Positions 1 to 6,920 of a stretch of DNA of 64,000 bases are shown here, piece after piece (the stretch's first letter is position 1; each line of letters starts with the position of its first letter). Source of the stretch: an uncultured Clostridia bacterium (GTDB lineage Bacteria; Bacillota; Clostridia; Oscillospirales; Ruminococcaceae); the NCBI GenBank assembly GCA_947630555.1, contig CANRIA010000001.1, positions 153,406-217,405 of the forward strand, read 5' to 3'. The position numbers and the translations under genes are program-made. The notes under the pieces were generated by a model, which saw only the letters and a program-made list of their open reading frames with translations, had not been told where the DNA came from and ran no database searches.

Positions 1-149
1 CGGCAGGGCTGAGCAACAAAGAAATAGCCGCGAAGCTTTTCCTCGGCGAGGGAACGGTGCGAAACTACATCAGCACGCTGCTTGAAAAGCTCTCCCTGCG
101 CGACCGCACACAGCTGGCGATATATTATTACACTGAGGTGAATAAGTGA
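1..149 (+). CDS. LuxR/NarL-type regulator, C-terminal fragment
   Basis: The frame is open from base 3 to a TGA at 147-149 and encodes about 48 residues, beginning AGLSNKEIAAKLFLGEGTV. This is the GerE/LuxR helix-turn-helix, with the usual LSNKEIA and GTVRNYIS recognition-helix pattern and a short C-terminal tail. The N-terminal part, normally a receiver domain, lies outside the window. The protein is probably a two-component response regulator that binds DNA after phosphorylation, but the fragment alone cannot show what controls it. Repeat-rich DNA begins directly after the stop. Confidence 0.85.
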   Translation, partial: AGLSNKEIAAKLFLGEGTVRNYISTLLEKLSLRDRTQLAIYYYTEVNK

Positions 150-750
150 GTTTGGTGGGTAAATAATTACGCTGTTTGCGCTTATTAGAGGTTAGAAGTT
201 AGATGTTAGAAATTAGAAATGGTTTTGCGGCGTTAGCGCGTTCTTGCCATACCTGCGGTTCAGAGTTAGATGCAAGAGGCAAGATTTATTTTTGCTGCTT
301 TCGCAGCGCGCAGGAGCGCGTTCAACACTCCACAGTACGCAAAAGTTTAAAACACTGTCAAGAAACCAAAAGTTTTCGGTCAAGCCTTTTTCAAAAGGCT
401 TGCGAGGCGTGGGGCAGAGCCCCACAAAACACAGCGTGCGCGCCGCTATTAGAAGTAAGATGTTAGAAGTTAGAGGTTAGAAATGGTTTTTAAAGCTTTG
501 CGCAAACTTTTTCAAAATGCTCATCTTGCCTCTTGCTTCTAGTTTTCTTGCTTCTAATAGCTGAGCCTCTCCTTTGAGAAGACCTTTGCTCTTTTACCGC
601 GTTCCATTATGGAACGCCATACAATATGAAAAATCCATAACAAAAAGTGTGCCATAGTGTTAGTACACTCAAAATGAGAAGATAACAAAAATACAGTGGG
701 GATTTTAACAGCTCCGCAGGCTTGCGCGTAAGCGCAAATAATTACATAAC
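150..750. repeat. Composite intergenic repeat block 1
   Basis: About 600 bases without a credible gene. In order: a TTAGAAG-type heptad array (about 186-222), GCAAGAG-type heptads (about 265-285), a GCTGCTTTCGCAGC hairpin box (about 293-310), a two-hairpin module (361-440), a second TTAGAAG array (447-486), inverted GCAAGAG heptads (525-563), a hairpin GCGTTCC-N5-GGAACGC (599-617) and a TTGCGC/GCGCAA palindrome (722-737). The block shares module order with 62640-62985. Short ORFs here are products of the repeats. Confidence 0.75.
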
Positions 751-776
751 AAAAAAACGCTCCCATAAAGGGAGCA
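751..776 (-). terminator. Intrinsic terminator of the aminotransferase gene
   Basis: GCTCCC-ATAAA-GGGAGC stem at 759-775. On the minus strand it is followed by a seven-base T run. It sits 18 bases beyond the aminotransferase stop. Confidence 0.8.
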
Positions 777-793
777 TTTTCATTTTGTATAGC

Positions 794-2074
794 TTACTTC
801 TCCAGCAGCTTTTCCGCGGCGGCTATTTTAACCGCTATGCAGAACAGCTCTGCGGCGAGTTTCAGCGTTTCTATCGGCGGAAAACTCGGCGCGATGCGGA
901 TATTGCTGTCGTGAGGGTCGCTGCCGTATGGGTATGTAGCGCCTGCGTCGGTCAGCGTAACGCCTGCCTCTTTGCACAGCGAAACTATCCTTTTAGCGCA
1001 GCCGTCGGGCGACTGAAAACTGATGAAATATCCGCCGTTTGGCTTTGTCCACGAGCCTATGCCGAGGGGCGCAAGCTGTTCTTCAAGCGTTGCTATGACC
1101 GCCCTGAACTTGGGCGAGAGTATAGCTGCGTGCTTTTTCATATGCTCCTCCAGTCCGCTCATATCTTTAAAGAACCGCACATGGCGAAGCTGGTTTATCT
1201 TGTCATAGCCGATGGTCTGTATCTTCATCAGCGACTTGAAATACTCTATCGTCTTCACGCTGCCTGCCATAGCCGCAACGCCTGCCCCTGCGAACGAAAC
1301 TTTCGACGTTGACGAGAACATGAACACCATGTCTTCGCTGCCGCACTTTTTGGCTTCGTCGAGGAGGTTCAAAAGGCTGTCGCGCTCGCCGTCAAGGTGG
1401 TGTATGCAGTATGCGTTATCCCAGAAGATACGAAAATCGGGTGCGGCAGGTTTCAAAGCCGCGAACCTCTTGACCGTTTCGTCCGAATATGTAATGCCCG
1501 TGGGGTTTGAGTACATCGGCACGCACCAAATGCCCTTTATGCTTTCATCGCTCTGCACGAGTTTTTCTACCATGTCCATGTCGGGACCGTCTTTGCCAAG
1601 CGGCACGGTTATCATCTCAAACCCGAGTTTTTCGGTTATGAGAAAATGCCTGTCATAGCCGGGCGCAGGGCACAGCCACTTTATCTTGCCGCAGTCTTTC
1701 CACGGTTTATTTTTGCCGTCAACGCCGAAAAGCATAGCCTTTACCATGGTATCGTACATTATATTAAGGCTGGAATTTCCGAAAACTATAGTTTCCTCGG
1801 GGGTCGCTCCCAGCATTTGCGAAAACAGCTTTTTAGCTGATGCAAGACCGTCAAAGCAGCCGTAATTTCGGGTATCAGTGCCGTCCTCGTCAAAAAAGTC
1901 GGCCTCGCTGTTGAGTATATCCATCATCGGCTGTGCAAGTGTCAGCTGCTCCTTTGCAGGCACGCCGCGCGACATATTAAGGTCTAGTCCCCTGCTTTTA
2001 AATTCGTCATATTTTTTCTGTTCCGCCGCGAGAAGCTGCCTGATTTCTACGGCAGACATATCTTTCAGCATCAT
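794..2074 (-). CDS. PLP-dependent aminotransferase, PF12897 (Aminotran_MocR) type
   Basis: A 426-aa fold-type I PLP enzyme. The family-specific patterns are easy to see: LDLNMSRGVP near the N-terminus, RNYGCFDGLASAKKLF, GNSSLNIMYDT, CPAPGYDRHF, KGIWCVPMYSNPTG, DFRIFWDNAYCIHHL, and the PLP-lysine segment FSSTSKVSFAGAG. This family is annotated as aspartate/alanine-glyoxylate aminotransferase-like; the real substrate is not evident. It is cytoplasmic and of family length. The ATG at 2074 follows AAGGAA by 11 bases; an adjacent ATG at 2071 is the alternative, and the upstream in-frame ATG at 2134 has no ribosome-binding site. It is a single-gene unit with its own promoter and terminator. Confidence 0.9.
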   Translation of the reverse strand: MMLKDMSAVEIRQLLAAEQKKYDEFKSRGLDLNMSRGVPAKEQLTLAQPMMDILNSEADFFDEDGTDTRNYGCFDGLASAKKLFSQMLGATPEETIVFGNSSLNIMYDTMVKAMLFGVDGKNKPWKDCGKIKWLCPAPGYDRHFLITEKLGFEMITVPLGKDGPDMDMVEKLVQSDESIKGIWCVPMYSNPTGITYSDETVKRFAALKPAAPDFRIFWDNAYCIHHLDGERDSLLNLLDEAKKCGSEDMVFMFSSTSKVSFAGAGVAAMAGSVKTIEYFKSLMKIQTIGYDKINQLRHVRFFKDMSGLEEHMKKHAAILSPKFRAVIATLEEQLAPLGIGSWTKPNGGYFISFQSPDGCAKRIVSLCKEAGVTLTDAGATYPYGSDPHDSNIRIAPSFPPIETLKLAAELFCIAVKIAAAEKLLEK

Positions 2075-2113
2075 TTGTAACACCGTTCCTTTTATAAAAT
2101 GTAACCATAGTAT

Positions 2114-2142
2114 ATAATATACCAAACAGCGCATTTTTGCAA
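2114..2142 (-). promoter_or_regulatory. SigA promoter of the aminotransferase gene
   Basis: On the minus strand, TTGCAA (2142-2137), a 17-base spacer, then TATTAT (2119-2114), about 40 bases before the start codon. Confidence 0.6.
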
Positions 2143-2228
2143 GTCATTTTGAAAATTCCTGCAAAAAATCACCCTTTTGACCGAAAAAGCCGCTTATTTT
2201 GCATAACAAACTGGGCAGAATGGCAAAA

Positions 2229-2450
2229 CTATTTCAGATGCTCATAAAACGTGTCGCAGTCGGTAAGCCCCAGAATGTAGTCAACGTTGGTTTTGTGAAA
2301 TTGCGCGAGGCGTATCAGCACCGAGGTCGGCACGTCGTTTTCGCCTGTCTCGTACTTTGAATAGCCCGTCTGCGACATATTCAGCACCTTTGCCATTTGC
2401 GTTTGGTTCATGTCTTTGTCCTCTCTCAGGTCGCGTATTCTTTTATACAT
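2229..2450 (-). CDS. XRE-family helix-turn-helix repressor
   Basis: A 73-aa protein that is almost entirely a Cro/C1-type HTH: IRDLREDKDMNQTQMAKVLNM followed by SQTGYSKYETGENDVPTSVLIRLA and YILGLTD. It binds DNA as a probable dimer. The ATG at 2450 is preceded by GAAAGGGG at 8 bases; an in-frame TTG at 2468 overlaps that ribosome-binding site and is unlikely. It is divergent from the LRR surface-protein gene at 2604, and an inverted repeat overlaps that gene's -35 box, so local repression of the neighbour (and perhaps of itself) is the natural inference. Confidence 0.88.
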   Translation of the reverse strand: MYKRIRDLREDKDMNQTQMAKVLNMSQTGYSKYETGENDVPTSVLIRLAQFHKTNVDYILGLTDCDTFYEHLK

Positions 2451-2491
2451 TTTAAATACCCCTTTCAATACGTGCTTGAAATATTATAAAT

Positions 2492-2531
2492 AATCTGTTT
2501 CAGGGTATTGACATTTAGCCTGAAATAGGTT
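2492..2531. promoter_or_regulatory. Inverted-repeat operator candidate
   Basis: Arms AATCTGTTTCAGG (2492-2504) and CCTGAAATAGGTT (2519-2531) match as an inverted repeat at 11 of 13 positions around a 14-base spacer. The spacer contains the TTGACA -35 box of the LRR-protein promoter, so a bound XRE dimer would block RNA polymerase. Confidence 0.6.
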
Positions 2532-2536
2532 ATAAT
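2508..2536 (+). promoter_or_regulatory. Consensus SigA promoter of the LRR surface protein
   Basis: TTGACA (2508-2513), 17-base spacer, TATAAT (2531-2536): a perfect match to consensus. The start codon is 67 bases downstream of the -10 box. Confidence 0.85.
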
Positions 2537-2603
2537 ATTTATTGAGCATAATTCTTTATTATATTATGCAACACAAATATGCACATAGAAAGGCGGAAAT
2601 TTT

Positions 2604-3512
2604 ATGAAATTAAAAAAACTTGCGACTGTTCTTGCGGCGGCTGTTCTTGCTGTAGGAAGTGTTCCTGTAACTGCATTTGCGGCAGATGAAGATGACGTGG
2701 CGGTAGATGATGTACATTTTCCCGATGCGGTATTCAGAACTTACGTTTCAGAAAACTGCGACACCGACAAAGACGGCGTACTTAGCGATGAGGAGATAGC
2801 AAAGGTGACGTGGATAGAACTTTCGGTGTCTATAACTGCGACCGAAAACCTTATCACCTCTTTGAAAGGCGTTGAATATTTCACAGCGCTTACAAATCTT
2901 CACGTTGCAGGCAATCCTATCAAAGAGCTTGACGTTAGCAAAAACACCGCGCTGACCAGCCTAGGCTGCGAATTTTGCGAACTTTCTTCGCTTGATGTTA
3001 GCAAGAACACTGCGCTTACAAAGCTTGAATGCTACCACAACAATATTGCCAAACTTGACCTTAGCAACAACAAGTCGCTTTCAAGACTTGTTTGTCATGA
3101 TAATCAGATAGAAAAGCTTGATCTTAGTAATAATGCAGATCTGTATGAAGTTTTCTGCAACGGCAATAAATTGACCGAACTTGACATTTCGGCTAATAAA
3201 TATCTGCTCTATGCGTATCAGAAAGACGAGCCTTCTGTAGGCGGCAATGGTCAGATACAGTATGAGATCGGATATGAGAACACAGGCAGCGCGTGCCGCT
3301 TGACCGTTGACAAAGCCGTAAAAATTATCACCGAGGCGGTAACCGAACCTGAGAAAACTCCCGAAAATAAGCCTGAAACCAAGCCTGAAACTAAGCCCGA
3401 AACCAAGCCTTCCGACGACGAAAACAAGCCCACAGGCGAGGCGGCTGGCATAGCATTTGCAGGCATTGCACTTGCAGGCGCTGCGCTTATGATAAGCAAG
3501 AAGAGAAAGTAA
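2604..3512 (+). CDS. Secreted leucine-rich-repeat surface protein with sortase-like tail
   Basis: 302 aa. Residues 1-27 form a signal peptide (KLKK, hydrophobic core, AFAAD). An EF-hand-like loop DTDKDGVLSDEE (53-64) sits in the N-terminal region. Residues about 85-210 are LRRs of roughly 21 aa with the pattern LDVSKNTALTSLxC and LDLSNN, of the bacterial BspA/internalin-like kind. A KPET repeat linker follows, then KPTGEAAG, a hydrophobic helix and SKKRK, which resembles a variant LPXTG anchor. It probably displays LRRs on the cell wall for protein or glycan contact; the ligand is unknown. The ribosome-binding site AAAGGCGG supports the start. The divergent XRE repressor is the likely regulator. 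Confidence 0.85.
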   Translation: MKLKKLATVLAAAVLAVGSVPVTAFAADEDDVAVDDVHFPDAVFRTYVSENCDTDKDGVLSDEEIAKVTWIELSVSITATENLITSLKGVEYFTALTNLHVAGNPIKELDVSKNTALTSLGCEFCELSSLDVSKNTALTKLECYHNNIAKLDLSNNKSLSRLVCHDNQIEKLDLSNNADLYEVFCNGNKLTELDISANKYLLYAYQKDEPSVGGNGQIQYEIGYENTGSACRLTVDKAVKIITEAVTEPEKTPENKPETKPETKPETKPSDDENKPTGEAAGIAFAGIALAGAALMISKKRK

Positions 3513-3530
3513 TTTAACAGTACAAAAAAA

Positions 3531-3560
3531 TCCCCTGCTCTGCTAGAACGGGGGAAATTC
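3531..3560 (+). terminator. Weak terminator after the LRR gene
   Basis: TCCCC and GGGGA pair across a 14-base loop and are followed by AATTCTTTT. The stem is only 5 bp, so this is tentative. Confidence 0.4.
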
Positions 3561-4048
3561 TTTTAGAGGCAAGAAAACTAGAAGCAAGAGGCAAGAGGGT
3601 GGGTTTTATACATTGTCTGGCGTTCTCTGAGAGAACGCGGCAAAAGAGATATCGCTACCACTTAGGGAACGCCCTCTCTTGCATGGGCGTAGCGTTCCCT
3701 TTGGGAACGCCTGAAGAATTATTTCGCCCCCAAAACTATAAGCGAAATAATTCTTCCCCCGCGGTCGTTTACGACTGCTACACCCATTTGCGGAGCGCCT
3801 GCCGTTAGGGGATTTCGCCGTGCTGCGGTAGCGTTCGCAAGCGACCGCAGGCGACGGGGGTTTTCACCCGGCGTATGCTTGCATACGCTACGACCCATGA
3901 TGACCCTTTTGAAAAAGGGTCAATCGAAAACTTTTCTTTTCTTGACAAGATTTAAAACATTTGCGTAATGTGGGGCGGTGAACGGCTCCGCAGGCGTGCT
4001 GCGAAAGCAGCAAAAATTCTTGCTTCTTGCTTCTGAATCTCTTGCTTC
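3561..4048. repeat. Composite intergenic repeat block 2
   Basis: Nearly 490 bases without a supported gene. It contains GCAAGAG heptads (about 3564-3597), a GGGAACGCC/GGCGTTCCC-type hairpin (about 3664-3700), a 15-bp perfect hairpin with arms GAAGAATTATTTCGC (3713-3727) and its complement (3742-3756), a GCGTATGC/GCATACGC palindrome (about 3871-3888), a minus-strand partial copy of the two-hairpin module (3895-3960), the GCTGCTTTCGCAGC box inverted (about 4000-4013), and inverted GCAAGAG heptads that run up to the stop codon of the next gene. Confidence 0.7.
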
Positions 4049-4654
4049 TTAGAGCAAGCCTATGATCTCTTTAACGAGCCTTGCAATTTGCGGTACAATA
4101 AAATACACAGATGCAATTGCCGCCGCCGCATACACCACCAAAGCTGCAATAAACTGAAAAATACACTCTGCCGCGCTGAATTTGAAGTAATCGCGCACGC
4201 CGGCGTTAAGCACCAGCGCTTTTGCATCACCAAGCGTTGCAGGCAGCCTGCCAAAGCGTATCTTCTCATCGGCTGAGAGCGCGCAGTTTTTGTTGGGGCA
4301 CTGCTTTTTTCGCTCGCTGTCGCCATAAACGCCGCCAAAAGATGTATTGCACCTAGGACAGCAGTCAACGTCCTCGCGCGCAAAACAGTCCTGCACATAA
4401 TGCATATATGCACAGCACCATTTGCGTATATTGCAGCGGTAGAGGTATCTTACAAGCATAAGCGCCGCGACTATTATAATTACCGCGCAAAGGCGTTTTA
4501 TATGCTCCTCATGCCCTGCCGACTGCATTACACTGCGCATAACAAGGCAGCAAAGAGCCGCGCCGCACGGAAAAAGCAAGCACGCCAAAGCCGCTCTTAA
4601 ATAGAACGGCTTTTTTGCTCTTGCATCAATAGGTTGGTTCTTTAATTCTTTCAT
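4049..4654 (-). CDS. Unknown membrane protein with a Cys-rich loop
   Basis: 201 aa, not recognised. Three or four hydrophobic helices are visible (about 20-43, 52-70 and 165-195). Between them lies a soluble segment CPRCNTSFGGVYGDSERKK followed by CPNKNC, which looks like a zinc ribbon with two CxxC-like pairs. It starts 3 bases after the 4658-5107 gene ends, with no clear ribosome-binding site, so translational coupling is likely. GCAAGAG repeats begin exactly at its stop codon. Co-transcription with pta is possible but no functional link is evident. Confidence 0.7.
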   Translation of the reverse strand: MKELKNQPIDARAKKPFYLRAALACLLFPCGAALCCLVMRSVMQSAGHEEHIKRLCAVIIIVAALMLVRYLYRCNIRKWCCAYMHYVQDCFAREDVDCCPRCNTSFGGVYGDSERKKQCPNKNCALSADEKIRFGRLPATLGDAKALVLNAGVRDYFKFSAAECIFQFIAALVVYAAAAIASVYFIVPQIARLVKEIIGLL

Positions 4655-4657
4655 AAC

Positions 4658-5107
4658 TCAAAATCCGTCAACGACCTTGCCGTGCAGCATAAACTGTATG
4701 CGAGGGTCGTGTTGTTTTATAAAATCTGCATATGCTCTCGCAGTTTCCCAGCCCACGGGGAAATTCACGCCGCCGCTGCCCTTGCCCTTTGACTGCGATA
4801 TGTACTCGCCGTGCAGGGGCTTCATGTTCTCATCGTACACGCCAAAGGTGTCTTTGTACACCGCGACATACCATATATCGCTCAGCTTCCACTTTTTATA
4901 GGCCGCCATGTAGCCGTTAGGCCAGTAGAAGTACAGATGACCGTCGGGCGTGAGGTACATATTCTTGACACTGTCAGTTCCCTGCAACTCAGTGCTCATT
5001 TTTTCCATGAACTTTTTCTTTGACTTTTTGTCGGCTATCATGCTTATCACAAAAATAAGCACAAATGCGACAACTATCACTATTACTGCCGGTGGTACGG
5101 GTGGCAT
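4658..5107 (-). CDS. Unknown single-pass membrane protein
   Basis: 149 aa, not recognised. An N-terminal helix (about 7-25, VIVIVVAFVLIFVISMI) is followed by a KKSKKKF stop-transfer signal and a soluble domain of about 115 residues with aromatic patches (LYFYWPNGYMAAYKKWKLSD, GVNFPVGWETARAYADF). The N-out/C-in orientation is inferred from the positive charges after the helix. AGGAGG lies 7 bases before the ATG. It is 23 bases downstream of pta and upstream of the other unknown membrane gene, so the three probably share a transcript. Confidence 0.7.
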   Translation of the reverse strand: MPPVPPAVIVIVVAFVLIFVISMIADKKSKKKFMEKMSTELQGTDSVKNMYLTPDGHLYFYWPNGYMAAYKKWKLSDIWYVAVYKDTFGVYDENMKPLHGEYISQSKGKGSGGVNFPVGWETARAYADFIKQHDPRIQFMLHGKVVDGF

Positions 5108-5130
5108 AAATTTTCCTCCTGTATGTTTTA

Positions 5131-6105
5131 TTACTCTGCAAGACCTGCGGTTATTATCGCCATTTTATATACTTCCTCGGCGTTGCAGCCGCGCGAGAGG
5201 TCGTTTATAGGCGCGTTAAGACCCTGAAGAATAGGGCCGAACGCCTCAAATCCGCCGAATCTCTGGGCTATCTTATAGCCTATGTTGCCTGCGTTTATGT
5301 CAGGGAAAATAAACGTATTAGCCTGACCTGCAACGGGCGAATCCTTAGCCTTGGTCTTGGCAACAACGGGTGAGAAAGCCGCATCAAACTGAAGCTCGCC
5401 GTCAACTGCCAGATCGGGGGCGGCAGCCTTTACCTTTGCGGTGGCGTTGCGCATTTTGTCAACAGTCTCGCCCTTGCCGGAGCCGAGCGTTGAATACGAA
5501 AGCATTGCTACCTTGGGGTCAATGCCGAATGCCTTTGCGGTTTTGGCGGTCTCAACGGCTATCTCGCAAAGCTGGTCTTCATCGGGATAGAGGTTTATAG
5601 CGCAGTCGCCCATGGCGTACTTTTCGTCGCCGTTCTCGGTCTCTTTAAAGAGTATAAAGCTTGAAGAAACTATAGAATTGCCCGGCTTGGTCTTGATAAT
5701 TTGCAGCGCAGGACGAACGGTATCAGCTGTTGAATATGTAGCGCCGCCCAAAAGTCCGTCAGCCTTGCCCATTTTAACGAGCATTGTGCCGAAGTAGTTT
5801 GACTTTTTAAGCGCGGCAGTGCAGGCATCTTTATCCATTTTGCCCTTGCGCAGCTCAACCATTTTGTCAACCATCGCATCAAATTCGGGGTATGTTTCGG
5901 GGTCGATTATCTCTATCCCCTCAATGTCAAAACCGCACTGCTTGGCGGCTGCTTTTACCTCGTCGACGTTTCCCAGAAGCAGCGGAGTCAAAAGTCCGTC
6001 AGCTTTAAGGCGTGATGCCGCCTCAAGAATTCTAGGGTCGCTGCCCTCAGTGAAAACGAGTGTTCTGTTGTTTGCTTTTAATACTTCAATAAGATTTTCA
6101 AGCAT
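5131..6105 (-). CDS. pta: Phosphate acetyltransferase
   Basis: 324 aa, the length of the short clostridial Pta. It interconverts acetyl-CoA and acetyl phosphate in acetate production. Family features include LVFTEGSDPRILEAA at the N-terminus, GLLGGATYSTADTVRPALQII, MLSYSTLGSGKGETVDKM, ELQFDAAFSPVVAKTK, ANTFIFPDINAGNIGYKI and QRFGGFEAFGPILQGL. AGGAGG precedes the ATG at good spacing and a strong promoter lies upstream. No acetate kinase is adjacent in this window, unlike many pta-ackA pairs. It is divergent from the metal-efflux operon. Confidence 0.95.
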   Translation of the reverse strand: MLENLIEVLKANNRTLVFTEGSDPRILEAASRLKADGLLTPLLLGNVDEVKAAAKQCGFDIEGIEIIDPETYPEFDAMVDKMVELRKGKMDKDACTAALKKSNYFGTMLVKMGKADGLLGGATYSTADTVRPALQIIKTKPGNSIVSSSFILFKETENGDEKYAMGDCAINLYPDEDQLCEIAVETAKTAKAFGIDPKVAMLSYSTLGSGKGETVDKMRNATAKVKAAAPDLAVDGELQFDAAFSPVVAKTKAKDSPVAGQANTFIFPDINAGNIGYKIAQRFGGFEAFGPILQGLNAPINDLSRGCNAEEVYKMAIITAGLAE

Positions 6106-6149
6106 ATATTTTTCCTCCTAAAGTAAATTTAGTATGTTTCCATATGGAT

Positions 6150-6178
6150 ATTATACACTACTTTTCAGCAAATTGCAA
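6150..6178 (-). promoter_or_regulatory. SigA promoter of pta
   Basis: On the minus strand, TTGCAA (6178-6173), a 17-base spacer, TATAAT (6155-6150). Confidence 0.75.
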
Positions 6179-6218
6179 CCGCTTTTTTGAACAATTTATA
6201 AAAATTCATCACAGGGTA

Positions 6219-6247
6219 TTGACAAACGGCATATAATGTGGTAACAT
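6219..6247 (+). promoter_or_regulatory. Promoter of the metal-efflux operon
   Basis: TTGACA (6219-6224), 17-base spacer, TAACAT (6242-6247) with a TGN extended -10. A TATAAT at 6232-6237 is too close to the -35 to be used with it. Confidence 0.6.
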
Positions 6248-6248
6248 A

Positions 6249-6276
6249 TGAACAGATGTTCAAGTGTTCTCTTGAA
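6249..6276. promoter_or_regulatory. ArsR/SmtB-type operator candidate
   Basis: TGAACA-GA-TGTTCA (6249-6262) is a perfect inverted repeat just after the -10 box, and a second overlapping pair TTCAAG-N6-CTTGAA spans 6259-6276. The position and TGAACA half-sites are typical of CadC/SmtB operators, so autorepression by the sensor encoded downstream is expected. Confidence 0.65.
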
Positions 6277-6312
6277 TAAATGATGACATATTCATTTTAA
6301 GGAGGAATAAAC

Positions 6313-6669
6313 ATGGCAGACGATATGCAGCTTTGCGAAACACAATGTGTTCACGAAGATATTGTAGAAAAGGTAAAAAAGCTTCTGCCCGACGAAGAGG
6401 CAATTTATGATCTGGCAGACCTTTTCAAGATGTTCGGTGATACGACGAGAATGAAGATAATGTACGTTCTGCTGGAGTCGGAGATGTGCGTTTGCGATAT
6501 TGCTGAAATTCTGGGCATGACACAAAGCGCTATCTCACATCAGCTTAGAATACTTAAATCTTCAAAGCTGATAACCAGCCGCCGCGAGGGCAAATCTGTA
6601 ATATATTTTTTGGCAGATGACCATGTACGCTCGATAGTCAACCAAGGCATGGAGCATATTTTTGAATAA
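6313..6669 (+). CDS. CadC-like ArsR/SmtB metal-sensing repressor
   Basis: 118-aa winged-helix repressor. It carries both classical metal sites: Cys8, Cys12, Cys59 and Cys61 (MCVCD) line up, one residue offset, with the alpha3N cadmium/lead site of CadC, and Asp102-x-His104-x10-His115-x2-Glu118 exactly fits the alpha5 zinc site. The DNA-binding helix is around MTQSAISHQLRILKSS. Metal binding should release the operator just upstream and switch on the HMA protein and ATPase genes that follow. GGAGG precedes the ATG. Confidence 0.92.
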   Translation: MADDMQLCETQCVHEDIVEKVKKLLPDEEAIYDLADLFKMFGDTTRMKIMYVLLESEMCVCDIAEILGMTQSAISHQLRILKSSKLITSRREGKSVIYFLADDHVRSIVNQGMEHIFE

Positions 6670-6688
6670 TTTTAAAGGAGTTTTTATC

Positions 6689-6907
6689 ATGAAAAAGACA
6701 TACAAGCTGGAAGACTTAGACTGCGCAAACTGCGCCGCAAAAATGGAAAATGCTATAAAGGACATTCCCGGAGTAAACGACTGCTCAATAAGCTTTATGG
6801 CGCAGAGAATGACTATAGATGCGGACGATAAAAGCTTTGACAGCATAATGAAAAAGGCTGTTAAAGCCTGCCGCAAAATTGAACCCGACTGCACTATAAT
6901 ATTGTAA
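6689..6907 (+). CDS. Free-standing HMA heavy-metal-binding protein
   Basis: A 72-aa ferredoxin-like heavy-metal-associated domain with DLDCANCAAKME (Cys12 and Cys15 of the CxxC site). It probably binds Cd, Zn, Pb or Cu ions and hands them to the ATPase encoded 13 bases downstream. The ATPase lacks its own N-terminal HMA domain, so the pair looks like a split version of CadA/ZntA. The ATG at 6689 follows AAAGGAG at 8 bases; an earlier in-frame start at 6662 overlaps the sensor gene and lacks a ribosome-binding site. Confidence 0.9.
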   Translation: MKKTYKLEDLDCANCAAKMENAIKDIPGVNDCSISFMAQRMTIDADDKSFDSIMKKAVKACRKIEPDCTIIL

Positions 6908-6920
6908 GGGGAGACCCAAA

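Noticed and set aside
203..480. Short frames in repeat block 1, with look-alikes at 57222-57539 and 62609-62985
   Set aside because: They arise from the shared repeat modules in shifted frames and lack start signals.
722..1312. 196-codon plus-strand frame opposite the aminotransferase
   Set aside because: Fully covered by a well-matched PLP enzyme on the other strand; the product has no recognisable features.
6232..6237. TATAAT as the -10 of the metal operon
   Set aside because: It is only 7 bases from TTGACA and has no other -35 at usable distance; TAACAT with a 17-base spacer fits.
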